Assembly: GCF_009604405.1 (NCBI RefSeq)
Contig: NZ_WEGK01000006.1
Coordinates: 186,001 to 250,000, forward strand
Reading direction: 5' to 3'
DNA from: Nocardia macrotermitis
Lineage (GTDB): Bacteria; Actinomycetota; Actinomycetes; Mycobacteriales; Mycobacteriaceae
Length of the DNA stretch: 64,000 bases
The position numbers and the translations under genes were made by a program. A model generated the notes under the pieces. That model saw nothing but the letters and a program-made list of their open reading frames with translations, did no database searches and was not told where the DNA came from. Positions 17,501 through 27,700 of the stretch are shown piece after piece (position 1 is the stretch's first letter; each line of letters begins with the position of its first letter).

Positions 17501-20500
17501 GTGCGCGTCGCGGTCGAGAACGCCGCGAAACGCCTGTCCATCAAATCGCGTTCGGGACACGGTGATCTGTGGACCCAGCACGCGTTCGGGCGGCTGGTCG
17601 AGATGGATTCGGGTGCGCATCGGCTGGAGGTTCCGGCCGAGGAATCCGGTGATATCGCGTTCGATCACGACGAGATCTACGCCGCGATGGACGCGCTCGG
17701 CCTGGCCTACGGTCCGGCGTTCCGGCGCATCCGGCGCGCCCGGGTACGGGGTACGACCTGTGTCGCCGAGCTCGATACGCACGGCATCGTCGAGGGCGAA
17801 TTCGCGCCCGACGCACCGCATGTCGTGCATCCGGCGCTGACCGACGCGGCCTTCCAGTGCGCGGCGGTACTGCTCGCCGCGAGCAGTACCGCGCAGCACA
17901 CGCGCGCGGTCGCGCACGTGCCCGCCGCGGTGGATAGGGTGCGGCTGTTCGGGCCGATACCGGAGAAACTGCTCGCGGTCGTGTCGGTGGTGTCGACCGC
18001 GCCGTTGCGGGTGGACGCCTTCCTCACCGATGAGAACGGGGAGGTCGCGCTCGCGCTGTACGGCGCGGAATTCGCGCCCATCGGCGTCGCGCCGGACCCG
18101 CTGGACGATCTCGAGCGGCTGTTCTACGAGCGGCGCTGGGAGGATCTCGAGGCGCTGTCCCCGAACGATCAGGGCCGCGCGATCAACGTCGCGGTCACCA
18201 TCGGCGAGCCCGCGCGGGCGGTGCTGTCGGGGGTGACGCAGGGCCCGATCGAACCGCTCCGGATTGCCTGGGACGCCGATCCCGACGATGCGACCGCCAT
18301 CGCGGCGGTGACGCAGCAGCTCACCGAAACCCTTTCTCGGGACGGCTATCTCAGGATCGGGCTGGTTCCCGGACCCGGTTACGACGCCGCCGGACTCGCC
18401 TATCGCGTGGTGTCGTTCGCCCGCGTGGTGGTCGCCGCGTCTTCGGGCCGGCTCGAGGACGATCCATCCGATTTCGATGTGCGGGTGGTCGTCGTGACCG
18501 GCAACGGCATGGTCGGACCGGGTGACACCGCCTGCGATCCGGCGCACGCCGCGCTGATCGGACTGCGCCGCACCCTCGCCAACGAGCAGAACCCGATCGG
18601 CTGGGCGCTGATCGACACCGACGCCTCGGTGAACACCGAATCCCTTGTCTCGGAACTGATTCGGGGAACCAGCGCGGAGTCGGACGAGATCCGGTTGCGC
18701 GGGGACGGCCGCTCGGCCGAACGGTTGTTGCGCTCGGCGGCGGAATTCGTCGAAAAATGGGATGTACCAATCCAATTGGAGAGCGCCGAGGAGCCGTACG
18801 AGGTGGTGCTGCCCCGCACCCGGTTGCTCAAGGATCTCGCGCTGCGCGCGTGCGATCGGGTGCCGCCGGGTCCGCGTGAGGTGGAGGTCCGGGTCGAGAC
18901 GATCGGCCTGAACTACAAGGACCCGCTCAAGGTGCTCGGCATCCTCACCGAAAGACAGTTGGCCGGAACATATTTCGGCACCGTACCCGGTATGGAGGGA
19001 TACGGCGTGGTCACCCGCGTCGGCTCCGAGGTCACCGAGTTCGAAGTGGGCGACGCGATGGCGGTGGCGACGCGCGGTCTGCTGAGTCGCTACGCCCTGC
19101 TCGATATGGACGGCGGCGGCGCGTGGGTGCGCGCGCCACGCGCGGTACTCGGCGATCATCGCGAATTGGACCCGCTGGCAATCGGTTCCGGGCTGCCGTT
19201 CGTCACCGCGTACTACTCCTTCCACACGCTCGCGGATCTCGGGCCCGGCGACAGCGTGCTGATCCACGGTGCCGCCGGTGGCATGGGCATGGCCGCGGTG
19301 CAGGTTGCCGCGAGCCTCGGCGCGACGGTGTTCGCGACGGCCGGCTCCGCGGAACGTCGTGCGGCAGTGGCGAAGCTGGGCGCTACCCACGTGCTGGACT
19401 CGCGCTCGTCGAGCTTCGTGGACGAGGTGCTGCGCCTGACCGACGGTCGCGGCGTGGACGTGGTCTACAACTCGATGCCGGGCGAGGTGATCAGTCAGGA
19501 CTTCACCGTCGCCGCGGAATTCGGCCGGATCATCGAAATCGGTAAGGCGGACGTCTATTTCGGCGGCACCGTGGATCTGCGGCCGTTCAACCGGAACCTG
19601 AGTTTCTACTCCATCGATATGGACCGGTTGCTCGCGCAGCGGCCGGAGCGGTTCCGGGAACTCATGAAGGAATGTGTGGTCGCGCTGGCGCAGGGTGGCG
19701 TGGAACCGCTTCCCTACGTACGGTTTCCGATCACCGAGCTGTCCGCGGCGTTCGAGACGGTGCTGCGCGCGTCGCAGGTCGGGCGTGTGGTCGTCGATCT
19801 GCGCACCGATGTGCCCGAGGTGCTGCCGCAGCGTCCGCCCGCATTGGCGGTGCGGCCGGACGCGACGTATCTGATCACCGGTGGGTTCGGCGCGTTCGGT
19901 CTGGCGACCGCGCGGGCGCTGGTGCAGCGCGGGGCCACCCGGCTGGTGCTGGTCGGGCGCCGCGGGGTGACCACCGATGAGGTGCGCAGGCAGCTCGAGG
20001 TGCTGGCCGCGCGCGGCGTCGAGGTGGTGTGCGAGTCCGCCGACGTCAGTGATCCCGCCGCGGTGGGACGCGTACTCGACGCGACCGTCGATCCCGCGCG
20101 GCCGCTGCGGGGTGTGTTCCACACCGCCGGGGTGATCGCCGACGAACCGATCGCCGATATCAGCGCCGAGACGATCGGCACGGTATTCGCGCCCAAGGTC
20201 GGCGGGGCCTTCGCCCTGGACGCGGCGACCCGGGAACGCGGTCTCGAGCTCGACGCGTTCGTGCTCTACTCCTCGATCAGCGCGATCACCGGCACCATTC
20301 CGCAGGCGTCGTACGCCGCGGCGAATACCACACTCGATGCGTTCGCCGCCGCCCGCCGCGCCGCGGGACTCGCCGGGACCTCGGTGAACTGGGGTGCGAT
20401 GGCCGGTGGCGGGATGGCCGAGGCGTCCTTGGCGGTCAGCAAATATCTCGAGGTGCTGGGCTTCATACCGCTCGATATGGATCGCGGCGCGGGGCTGCTG

Positions 20501-20941
20501 TTCGATTCGGCCCGGTTCGGGCAGGCGAATCTGATGATCGCCGATCTCGATTGGGCGACCTGGCGCGGCAGCAACCGCGTCGCGGCCGAGAGCGGCCGGT
20601 TCGAGGAGGTCGTCGACGAGGTGCCGGAGTCGCAGCAGGCCGCGGCGGCTCGGCAGATGCTGCTCAACCTGCCACCCGAGGAACGCGCGCCGGCGGTGAT
20701 CAAGGTGATCGTGGAGCAGCTGTCCGAGGTGTTGGGCGTCGAACCGGAGAGCATCGATACGCGCGGGCCGATCGCGGACCTCGGTATCGACTCGGTGATG
20801 GGCGTCGAATTCGGGGCCCGGGTGCAGAAACAGCTCGACGTGCAGATGAGCGTGTTCCAGTTCACCGGGGATCTGACCATCGAGTCGATCGCCGCGCGGG
20901 TGGTCAAGCTACTCGAGCAGGAGCAGGAGAAGGCGGCATGA
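14525..20941 (+). CDS. Type I PKS 1: KS-AT-DH-psiKR-ER-KR-ACP, fully reducing
   Basis: A 2138-residue single-module synthase. KS: Cys175 in TACSSS, His310 and His350. AT: Ser638 in GHSVGE; the specificity tetrapeptide is VPYH (738-741), neither YASH nor HAFH. DH: His942 in HNVGGAVVLP and Asp1107 in HPALTDAAFQ. A structural KR half at about 1300-1430 precedes the ER, whose NADPH loop HGAAGGMG is near 1581. KR: TGGFGAFG at 1785 and Tyr1930. ACP: Ser2090 in GIDSV. All sites look intact, so it should add saturated units. There is no docking helix at either end, pointing to iterative or stand-alone use, as in mycobacterial lipid PKSs. I chose ATG 14525 over GTG 14516. The stop overlaps the thioesterase start. 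Confidence 0.93.
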   Translation: MVAIAIIGIGCRYPGGIVDSSSFWDFLVRKGDAVTEIPDWRWDVDRYYDPDPEAPGRMYTRHASFVDEHFARFDSDFFGISRREAATLDPQQRRLLQVSWEALDDAGVAGHVTGTSVGTFIGGFTNDNAVGKAGSHALDRIDNFAATSSSQTLLSNRIAYTFDLHGPSLTVDTACSSSLVATHLGVRAIADGECEIALVGGSNVIFQPETFITMCKGRFLSVDGRCKSFDASADGYGRGEGVGVVVLKSLEHAVRDRDRIYAVIRGSGVNQDGRTLALPVPNPDSQFALARKVAQDAGIDPARVGYVEAHGTGTGVGDPLEASALGRAYGLAEGRTRPLRMGSVKNNFGHTEAAAGVAGLIKAALTVREGRVAPQAYLENPNPEIAFDDLGLTVPLEVEDLDGIHAGVNSFGYGGTNAHVLVERAPDPVPADEARDEVRVFPVSARSEESLRRLARGYGDLLRSHPSNAEPASPTADSPTVDAASGGGAVDVPRVKAAVVHRRAHHHLRRGFVYRNTEDLVAQLDSFASGEGKVGDRVLVEGLRTPVFVFSGMGPQWWAMGRTLLVGSGRFRDTAETIDAEFRKIAGWSILEEMLADEDSSRIARTDIAQPANFLIQVALVDHLAQWGVHPAAIVGHSVGEVSAAYVSGALSLTDALTVAYHRSRLQAQTAGSGGMLAVGLGPDEARQRCERFGDALSVAAVNGSTAVTLAGLEGPLEELREELTADGVFARRLRVEVPYHSHLMDPILGELTQSLAGLTPREPTVPVYSTVTGELFDAKEFADPAYWCRNVRDTVRFADAIDALIEQRFRVFLEVGPHPVLVGNIREAFIRHSVSGAGIGTLHRDEDAESAALTALAELYRAGAVDAPGDVSTYRDTKVAHLDLPPYPWLDLEVWEENIRTLRARHGDANRFALLGDRTDSLESEWELTLAPANLPWLRDHNVGGAVVLPGAGYIDAALAAARQRSSRQQCGVDALAFVAPLIVSEHDVPVVRVAVENAAKRLSIKSRSGHGDLWTQHAFGRLVEMDSGAHRLEVPAEESGDIAFDHDEIYAAMDALGLAYGPAFRRIRRARVRGTTCVAELDTHGIVEGEFAPDAPHVVHPALTDAAFQCAAVLLAASSTAQHTRAVAHVPAAVDRVRLFGPIPEKLLAVVSVVSTAPLRVDAFLTDENGEVALALYGAEFAPIGVAPDPLDDLERLFYERRWEDLEALSPNDQGRAINVAVTIGEPARAVLSGVTQGPIEPLRIAWDADPDDATAIAAVTQQLTETLSRDGYLRIGLVPGPGYDAAGLAYRVVSFARVVVAASSGRLEDDPSDFDVRVVVVTGNGMVGPGDTACDPAHAALIGLRRTLANEQNPIGWALIDTDASVNTESLVSELIRGTSAESDEIRLRGDGRSAERLLRSAAEFVEKWDVPIQLESAEEPYEVVLPRTRLLKDLALRACDRVPPGPREVEVRVETIGLNYKDPLKVLGILTERQLAGTYFGTVPGMEGYGVVTRVGSEVTEFEVGDAMAVATRGLLSRYALLDMDGGGAWVRAPRAVLGDHRELDPLAIGSGLPFVTAYYSFHTLADLGPGDSVLIHGAAGGMGMAAVQVAASLGATVFATAGSAERRAAVAKLGATHVLDSRSSSFVDEVLRLTDGRGVDVVYNSMPGEVISQDFTVAAEFGRIIEIGKADVYFGGTVDLRPFNRNLSFYSIDMDRLLAQRPERFRELMKECVVALAQGGVEPLPYVRFPITELSAAFETVLRASQVGRVVVDLRTDVPEVLPQRPPALAVRPDATYLITGGFGAFGLATARALVQRGATRLVLVGRRGVTTDEVRRQLEVLAARGVEVVCESADVSDPAAVGRVLDATVDPARPLRGVFHTAGVIADEPIADISAETIGTVFAPKVGGAFALDAATRERGLELDAFVLYSSISAITGTIPQASYAAANTTLDAFAAARRAAGLAGTSVNWGAMAGGGMAEASLAVSKYLEVLGFIPLDMDRGAGLLFDSARFGQANLMIADLDWATWRGSNRVAAESGRFEEVVDEVPESQQAAAARQMLLNLPPEERAPAVIKVIVEQLSEVLGVEPESIDTRGPIADLGIDSVMGVEFGARVQKQLDVQMSVFQFTGDLTIESIAARVVKLLEQEQEKAA

Positions 20942-21714
20942 GTTCCGGACCTACCGCGCTGGAGAAATGGTGGTTTCCGACCTCGGAATATCGCGGTCGG
21001 CGGCCGTCGGTGTGGTTGTTCGGCGGCGCGGGCGTCGAACAGGCATGGACGGCGAATCCGCTGATTCCGCTGATCGGGGATTACGACTTCGCGGTGTGGC
21101 GGATGCCGGGCCGCAGTGTGCGCAAGGACGAACCGGATCCGACCAGCCTGCGCGCGGTCGGCCGGGAGATCGCCGAATCACTCGTGGAGATCGGCGCGGT
21201 CCGGCCGGTGCTGTCCGGATTGAGTTTCGGCGGGTTGCTCGCCTTCGTCGCCACCCAGGAGTTGGAGAAGCTCGGGGTACAGGTCGGGCGGTTCATTCCG
21301 ATCGTGAGCGCGTGTCCCAACGAATGGCGGATGGGTGCGGTCTACGCGTGGCTGAACGGCGGGCCGGTCAGATATACCAAGCGCCGGCTCGCCGCGGCGG
21401 ATGCGGCCGGGAAACTGCCGCCCGAACTCAGCGGGGCGAATCGGGAGGTGATGCAGCGCCCGTACGTCGCGGATCTCACCTCGGGTTTCCGGGAATGGTC
21501 GCATTCGATGATCCATACCTCGATCACCGATATCTCGGCGTCGGACGAGCAGCGTCTGCATCTTTCCAGTCTCACTCGGTGGCGGCCGTACACTCGTGGC
21601 GAATTCGATTCGATCACCTCCACGGGCGGTCATTTCTTCTACCGTGAGCACCCGGAGGTGGTATCGCGCGTCTTCGATCGGGAGTCGGAGATCGCCTACA
21701 GCGGCAGTTTCTGA
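20938..21714 (+). CDS. Type II thioesterase (alpha/beta hydrolase)
   Basis: A 258-residue discrete thioesterase of the kind that edits or releases chains from PKS and NRPS carriers. The nucleophile is Ser96 in GLSFGG, and GGHFFY near residue 233 supplies the catalytic His. The N-terminal FGGAG corresponds to the oxyanion loop FPGAG of RifR/GrsT-type enzymes. Its ATG overlaps the PKS 1 stop (ATGA), with AGGAGAAGG upstream. Since neither PKS 1 nor PKS 3 carries an integrated thioesterase, it is the only visible candidate for product release in the locus, besides its usual proofreading role. Confidence 0.88.
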   Translation: MSSGPTALEKWWFPTSEYRGRRPSVWLFGGAGVEQAWTANPLIPLIGDYDFAVWRMPGRSVRKDEPDPTSLRAVGREIAESLVEIGAVRPVLSGLSFGGLLAFVATQELEKLGVQVGRFIPIVSACPNEWRMGAVYAWLNGGPVRYTKRRLAAADAAGKLPPELSGANREVMQRPYVADLTSGFREWSHSMIHTSITDISASDEQRLHLSSLTRWRPYTRGEFDSITSTGGHFFYREHPEVVSRVFDRESEIAYSGSF

Positions 21715-21742
21715 GAATTGTTGATCGGGGTGTGGTCTGGTC

Positions 21743-24700
21743 GTGACGGATGTAGCGATCGTGGGAGCCGCGTGCAGGTTTCCCGGTGCGGAGAATCTGG
21801 AGGAGTTCTGGGATCTGCTGAACAACGCGGTCGAGGTCGCTACGACGACGGGAGTGCGCCGGACCTCGGGTGAGCCGGGCGAGTCCGCGCGCGGGCTGTC
21901 GGGGAGATTTCTCCCGGATGTGGCGGAATTCGACGCCGACTTCTTCGGTATTCCGCCGCGGGAGGCGGCGTCGATGGATCCCCGGCAGCGCGTGGTTCTG
22001 GAGCTCGCCTGGAATCTGTTGGAGAATTCCGGAATCGATGCCGATGTGCTGGCCGGTGCGCAGGTCGGGGTATTCGTCGGTGCGATGGGGGATGATTTCG
22101 CCGGGTTGGTTCGTGGTGGGTCTTCCGGGTTCGATCGCTATACGCATACCGGGATCAGCCGGGGGATGATCGCCAATCGGGTGTCGTATTTTCTGCGGCT
22201 GCGCGGGCCCAGTCTGACGGTGGATTGTGGGCAGTCTTCGTCGCTGATGGCGGTGCATCTGGCGTGCCGGAGCGTGGCGTCGGGGGAATCGGTGTCGGCC
22301 ATTGCCGGTGGGGTGCAGCTCAATCTCGATACGGTGGCCGAGGAGATCGAAGCGCAATTCGGCGGGTTGTCCGCGCAGGGGCGGTGTTTCACGTTCGATT
22401 CTCGGGCGGACGGATATGTTCGGGGGGAAGGGGCGGGGCTCGTACTTTTGAAGCGGCTGGCGGATGCTGTTGCCGACGGTGATGAGATTCTGGCGGTTGT
22501 TCGGGGGAGTGCGGCAGGGCACGGCGGGGAAGGGCAGGGTGGTATTGCCGTGCCTACCGTGGCGGGGGAAGTCGATGTGTTGCGGCGGGCTTATCGGGAT
22601 GCGGGGATCGATCCTCGGGATGTGCACTATGTCGAATTGCACGGGACCGGTACGAAAGTCGGTGATCCGGTCGAGGCGGCGGCGGTGGGGGAGGTTTTCG
22701 GGCCGCGTTCTTCCAATGATCCGTTGGTGGTCGGGTCGGTCAAGACCAATATCGGGCATCTGCTCGGTGCGGCGGGGATTGCCGGGTTGTTGAAAGTTGT
22801 TCTGGCTATTGGGAATCGGCGGGTTCCGGCGAGTTTGAATTATCGTGAAACGCGGGCGGATGTCGATCTGGATTCGCTCGGTGTTCGGGTCGGTGGTTTC
22901 TCGAATGATTGGCCTGAGGGGGCTGCTCGGATTGCGGGAGTCAGTTCTTTCGGGATGGGTGGGGCGAATTGTCATGTGGTGATTTCGTCTGCCGACGAGT
23001 GTGAGGGTGGGGGTTCCTCGGGTGGCGGTGTCTCGGTGGGGATGGTGCCGTGGGTGTTGTCGGGGAAGTCGGCTGAGGCGTTGGTGGGGCAGGCTGGGCG
23101 GTTGTTGGGGTTTGTGCGGGAGCGGCCTGGGTTGGATGTTGGCGATGCGGGGTTTTCGTTGGCGGGGCGGTCTGTGTTCGGGCATCGGGCGGTGGTTGTC
23201 GGGGGTGATCGGGATGAGTTGATGCGTGGGTTGGCTGAGGTGGTCGCGGGGGAGGCTGGGCGGAATGTGGTTGTTGGCCGGGGCGGGATTCTGGGTGGGA
23301 CTGTGTTCGTGTTTCCGGGGCAGGGTTCGCAGTGGGTGGGGATGGGGGTTGAGTTGCTGGATAGTTCTCCGGTGTTTGCCGAGCAGATGAGGGCTTGTGC
23401 TGCAACGCTTTCGGAGTTTGTTGAGTGGTCTTTATTCGATGTGTTGCGTGGTGTCGATGGTGCGCCGGGGCTCGATCGTGTGGATGTTGTTCAGCCGGTG
23501 TTGTTTTCGGTGATGGTGTCGTTGGCTGAGCTGTGGGGGTCGGTGGGGGTTCGGCCGGATGCGGTGATCGGGCATTCGCAGGGTGAGATTGCTGCTGCGT
23601 ATGTGGCGGGTGCGTTGTCGTTGCGGGATGCGGTTCGTGTGGTGGCGTTGCGGAGTCGGTTGTTGGTGGGGTTGTCGGGTGGGGGTGGGATGGTGTCGTT
23701 GGCTTGTGGTGTCGAGCAGGCGCGTGAGTTGGTGGACGGCTGGGGTGATGCGTTGAGTGTCGCCGCGGTGAACGGCCGTTCTGCTGTGGTGGTGTCAGGT
23801 ACTCCGGATACATTGGGGGAGTTGCTTGTTCACTGTGAGCACCGTGAGATACGGGCGCGGCGCATCGATGTGGATTACGCCTCGCATTCGAGGCAGGTCG
23901 AGGTCATCCGCGACGAGTTGATCGAGGTGTTGGCGGGGCTCGAGCCGCGTTCCTCGGAGATCGCGTTCTTCTCGACGGTTACCGGAAGACTCTGCGACAC
24001 TGCTGGTTTGGATGCCGAGTACTGGTATCGCAATATCCGTGGGACGGTGGAGTTCGAGGCAGCGGTCCGTGCGGCTGGTGAGAGTGGGTTTCGGGTATTC
24101 GTCGAATCCAGTCCGCATCCGGTGCTGATCGCGGGGATCGAGGACAGTGTCGATGGGGCCGTGGTTGTTCCGTCGCTCGGGCGTGGGGATGGCGGGATCG
24201 ATCGGTTTCTGCTCTCGGCTGCTCAGGCTCACGTGCGTGGTTTGGCGGTGGACTGGCGTGCGATGTTTGCCGGTGCTCGGCGTATTCCCTTGCCTAACTA
24301 TGCATTCCAGCGTCGGCGATTCGAGCTGCCACGTTCTGCCGAGTCCGGTGGGACGACCTCGTCGAGTGTGTTTGAAGACGATTCGATCGAACCTTTCGAG
24401 GACACTCCAAAACCGGTATCCGCGCTGGTGTTGCGATTGCGCGGGCTGCCGGAAGACGAACAACACGCCGCACTGTCGCAAGTGGTTCGGAGCCAGGTCG
24501 CCGTGGTGCTGGGGCATGACGGTCCCGGTGATATCGCCCCGGAGACGGTCTTCCGCGATATGGGATTCGATTCGCTGTCGGCGGTCGAACTGCGGCATCG
24601 GCTCGAGGCTGCGACCGGTGTGGCGCTGACCTCCACGCTCATATTCGATTACCCGACGCCCACGTTGCTCGCTCGCCATGTGCGGGAGGAGATCGTCGGT

Positions 24701-27700
24701 GCGCAGGATCGAGAGCGGCACTCGCCGGTGCGTGCGGTGGTGGATGAGCCGATCGCGATCGTTGGGCTGGGATGCCGGTTTCCGGGTGGTGTGGAATCAC
24801 CTGATGATCTGTGGCAGTTGGTATTTCACGGCGGGGACGTGATTTCGGAGTTCCCGGTCGATCGGGGCTGGGACGTGGCCGGATTGTTCGATCCCGACCC
24901 GGACGCGGCGGGTAGGTCGTACACCCGATCCGGCGGATTCCTCGATGACGCAGCCGGATTCGATGCGGCCTTCTTCGGCATCGGCCCGCGTGAGGCGACG
25001 GCGATGGATCCGCAGCAGCGGCTGCTGCTGGAGGTCTCGTGGGAAGCGTTGGAGCACAGTGGGATTGATCCGCTCACACTGCGCGGCACCTCGACCGGCG
25101 TCTTCACCGGCCTGATCGAGCAGGGCTACGGCACCCAGGCGGCCGCCGCGGAAACCGAGGACTACTCCGGCACCGGCCAGACCTCGAGCGTGGCATCGGG
25201 ACGGGTGGCATACGTGCTGGGCCTGGAAGGTCCTGCGGTGTCGGTGGATACGGCGTGTTCGTCGTCGCTGGTGGCACTGCACCTTGCGGTGCAGTCGCTG
25301 CGGCTCGGCGAGTGCGATCTCGCGCTGGCCGGTGGCGTGACCGTCATGGCGACGCCGCGCATCTACACCGAATTCAGCAGGCAGCGTGGACTTTCGGTGG
25401 ACGGTCGGTGCAAGGCGTTCGCGGGTGCGGCGGACGGCACCGGTTTCGCCGAGGGCGCAGGTGTACTGGTGGTCGAGCGGCTGTCGGATGCGCATCGGCT
25501 CGGGCACGAAATCCTCGCGGTCGTAAGAGGTTCCGCGATCAACCAGGACGGCGCGTCCAACGGACTGACCGCGCCGAACGGCCCCTCCCAGCAACGCGTG
25601 ATCCGCGCGGCCCTGGCCAACGCCGGTCTGTCGGCCGCCGACGTCGACGCGGTCGAGGCGCACGGCACCGGCACCAGACTGGGCGACCCCATCGAGGCCC
25701 AAGCCCTCCTGGCAACCTACGGCCGCGCCCGCACCGCCGACCACCCGCTGTGGCTGGGTTCGGTGAAATCGAATATCGGCCACACGCAGGCCGCCGCGGG
25801 CATGGCCGGTGTCATCAAAATGGTCCAAGCCCTACGACACGGACGCCTCCCGCAAACACTCCACGTCGACACCCCCAGCCCCCACGTCGACTGGTCCGCC
25901 GGCACGGTCACCCTACTGACCGAACCCCGCCCCTGGCCCGACACCGGCTCCACCCACCGTGCTGGCATCTCCTCCTTCGGAATCAGCGGCACGAACGCCC
26001 ATGTGATCCTGGAACAGGCTCCGCCTCAACAGAACTCCCGCCCTACAGACACCACTGGCACTGCCACCCCGGATCGCGATGCCCCCGAAACCGATGCACC
26101 TGACGCCGCCCCACACGCTCGTGCGTCGCGCGGCACCGGCGGCGCATCGAGCGGCGTGCCACCCCGTGGTCCTGTGGTCGGTGGGGCCAACCTCGAGCGC
26201 ATGGTCTCGAATGACGGAGTACCTGAACACGATTCGGCGGTCGGTGCCGCTGACTTCGATCCCGTCATGGTCGATAACGCTGTGGTAGTTGAAGACACTT
26301 TCTCCGATGACACCGTGGACGGCCGTGTCTCCGCTTCGGGGGAAGCTGTCGATGCTGGAGTGTCCGCGCGGGATTCTGTCGTCGGCCGTCGTGTGGTGGG
26401 TGGTGGTTCCGTTGTTGATGCTGCGGTGGGTGGTGGTGATGTTGCTGATTATGTTGCGGCAGTGGGGGATCACGCGCTGGGTGGCGTGGTGGACGATGGC
26501 GGCTCCGCTGTGGGGGAAGCTGTCGACGATGGAGTGTCCGCAAGGGATTCTGTTGCTGGCCGTCGTGTGGTGGGTGCTGGTTCGGTTGTCGATGCTGCGG
26601 TGGGTGGTCGTGATGTTGCTGATTATGTTGCGGCAGTGGGGGATCACGCGCGGGGCGGTGTGGTGGACGATGGTGGTTCCGTTGGGCGGGTGGCGGTCGA
26701 TCGTGGAGTGTTCGAGCGGGACGCTGTGGCTCGTAGTGTGGTTGGCGGGGGTGGACTTCGGGGGCGGTTGGTGGTGCCGTGGGTGTTGTCGGGGAAGTCT
26801 GTTGAGGCGTTGGCGGGGCAGGCTGGGCGATTGTTGGAGTATGTGCGGGAGCGGCCTGGGGTGGGTGTTGCCGATATCGGGGTTTCGTTGGCTGGGCGGT
26901 CGGGGTTCGAGCATCGGGCGGTGGTTGTTGGTGGTGATCGCGCGGATTTGATGCGTGGATTGGCCGAGTTGGCCGAGGGGGAGCCCGGTGGGAATGTGGC
27001 TCAGGGGCGTGCCGAGACGGCTGGTAAGACGGTGTTTGTTTTTCCGGGGCAGGGGTCGCAGTGGCTGGGGATGGGGGTTGAGTTGTTGGACAGCTCGCCT
27101 GTGTTTGCTGAGTGCATGGGGGCTTGTGCTGCAACGCTTTCGGAGTTTGTCGAGTGGTCTTTATTCGATGTGTTGCGTGGTGTTGATGGTGTGCCGGGGT
27201 TGGATCGTGTGGATGTTGTTCAGCCGGTGTTGTTTTCGGTGATGGTGTCGCTGGCCGAGCTGTGGCAGGCGATGGGCATTTATCCGGATGCGGTGATCGG
27301 GCATTCGCAAGGTGAGATTGCCGCTGCGTATGTGGCGGGTGCACTGTCGCTGCGGGACGCGATTTGTGTGGTGGTGTTGCGGAGTCGGTTGTTGGTGGGG
27401 TTGTCGGGTGGGGGTGGGATGGTGTCGTTGGCTTGTGGTGTTGAGCAGGCGCGTGAGCTCGTGGGGGCTTGGGGTGAGGCGTTGAGTGTTGCTGCGGTGA
27501 ATGGTCGTTCGGCTGTGGTGGTCTCGGGTGAACCGGATGCGTTGGACGAGTTGATCACTCACCGTGACAGCGACGGGATACGGGCGCGGCGTATCGATGT
27601 CGACTATGCCTCGCATTCGGGGCAGGTCGAGGCGATTCGAGACGGTCTGAGCGAAGCGTTGTCGGATCTCGAGCCTCGCGGGTCCGATATCGCGTTCTTT

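Noticed and set aside
16682..20122. A 1146-residue reverse open frame inside PKS 1
   Set aside because: Composition artefact of high GC3; Arg/His/Gln-rich translation with no family pattern, fully antisense to DH-ER-KR domains.
22220..22240. First KS of PKS 2 as a decayed, inactive domain
   Set aside because: The substitution is specifically Cys to Gln, and the domain stands first in the protein before AT-ACP, which is the known KSQ loading arrangement.
26289..26951. A forward frame rich in Trp, Leu and Val in the PKS 2 linker that looks like a membrane protein
   Set aside because: It is an out-of-frame reading of the G/T-rich tandem repeat; the PKS frame continues intact through it.
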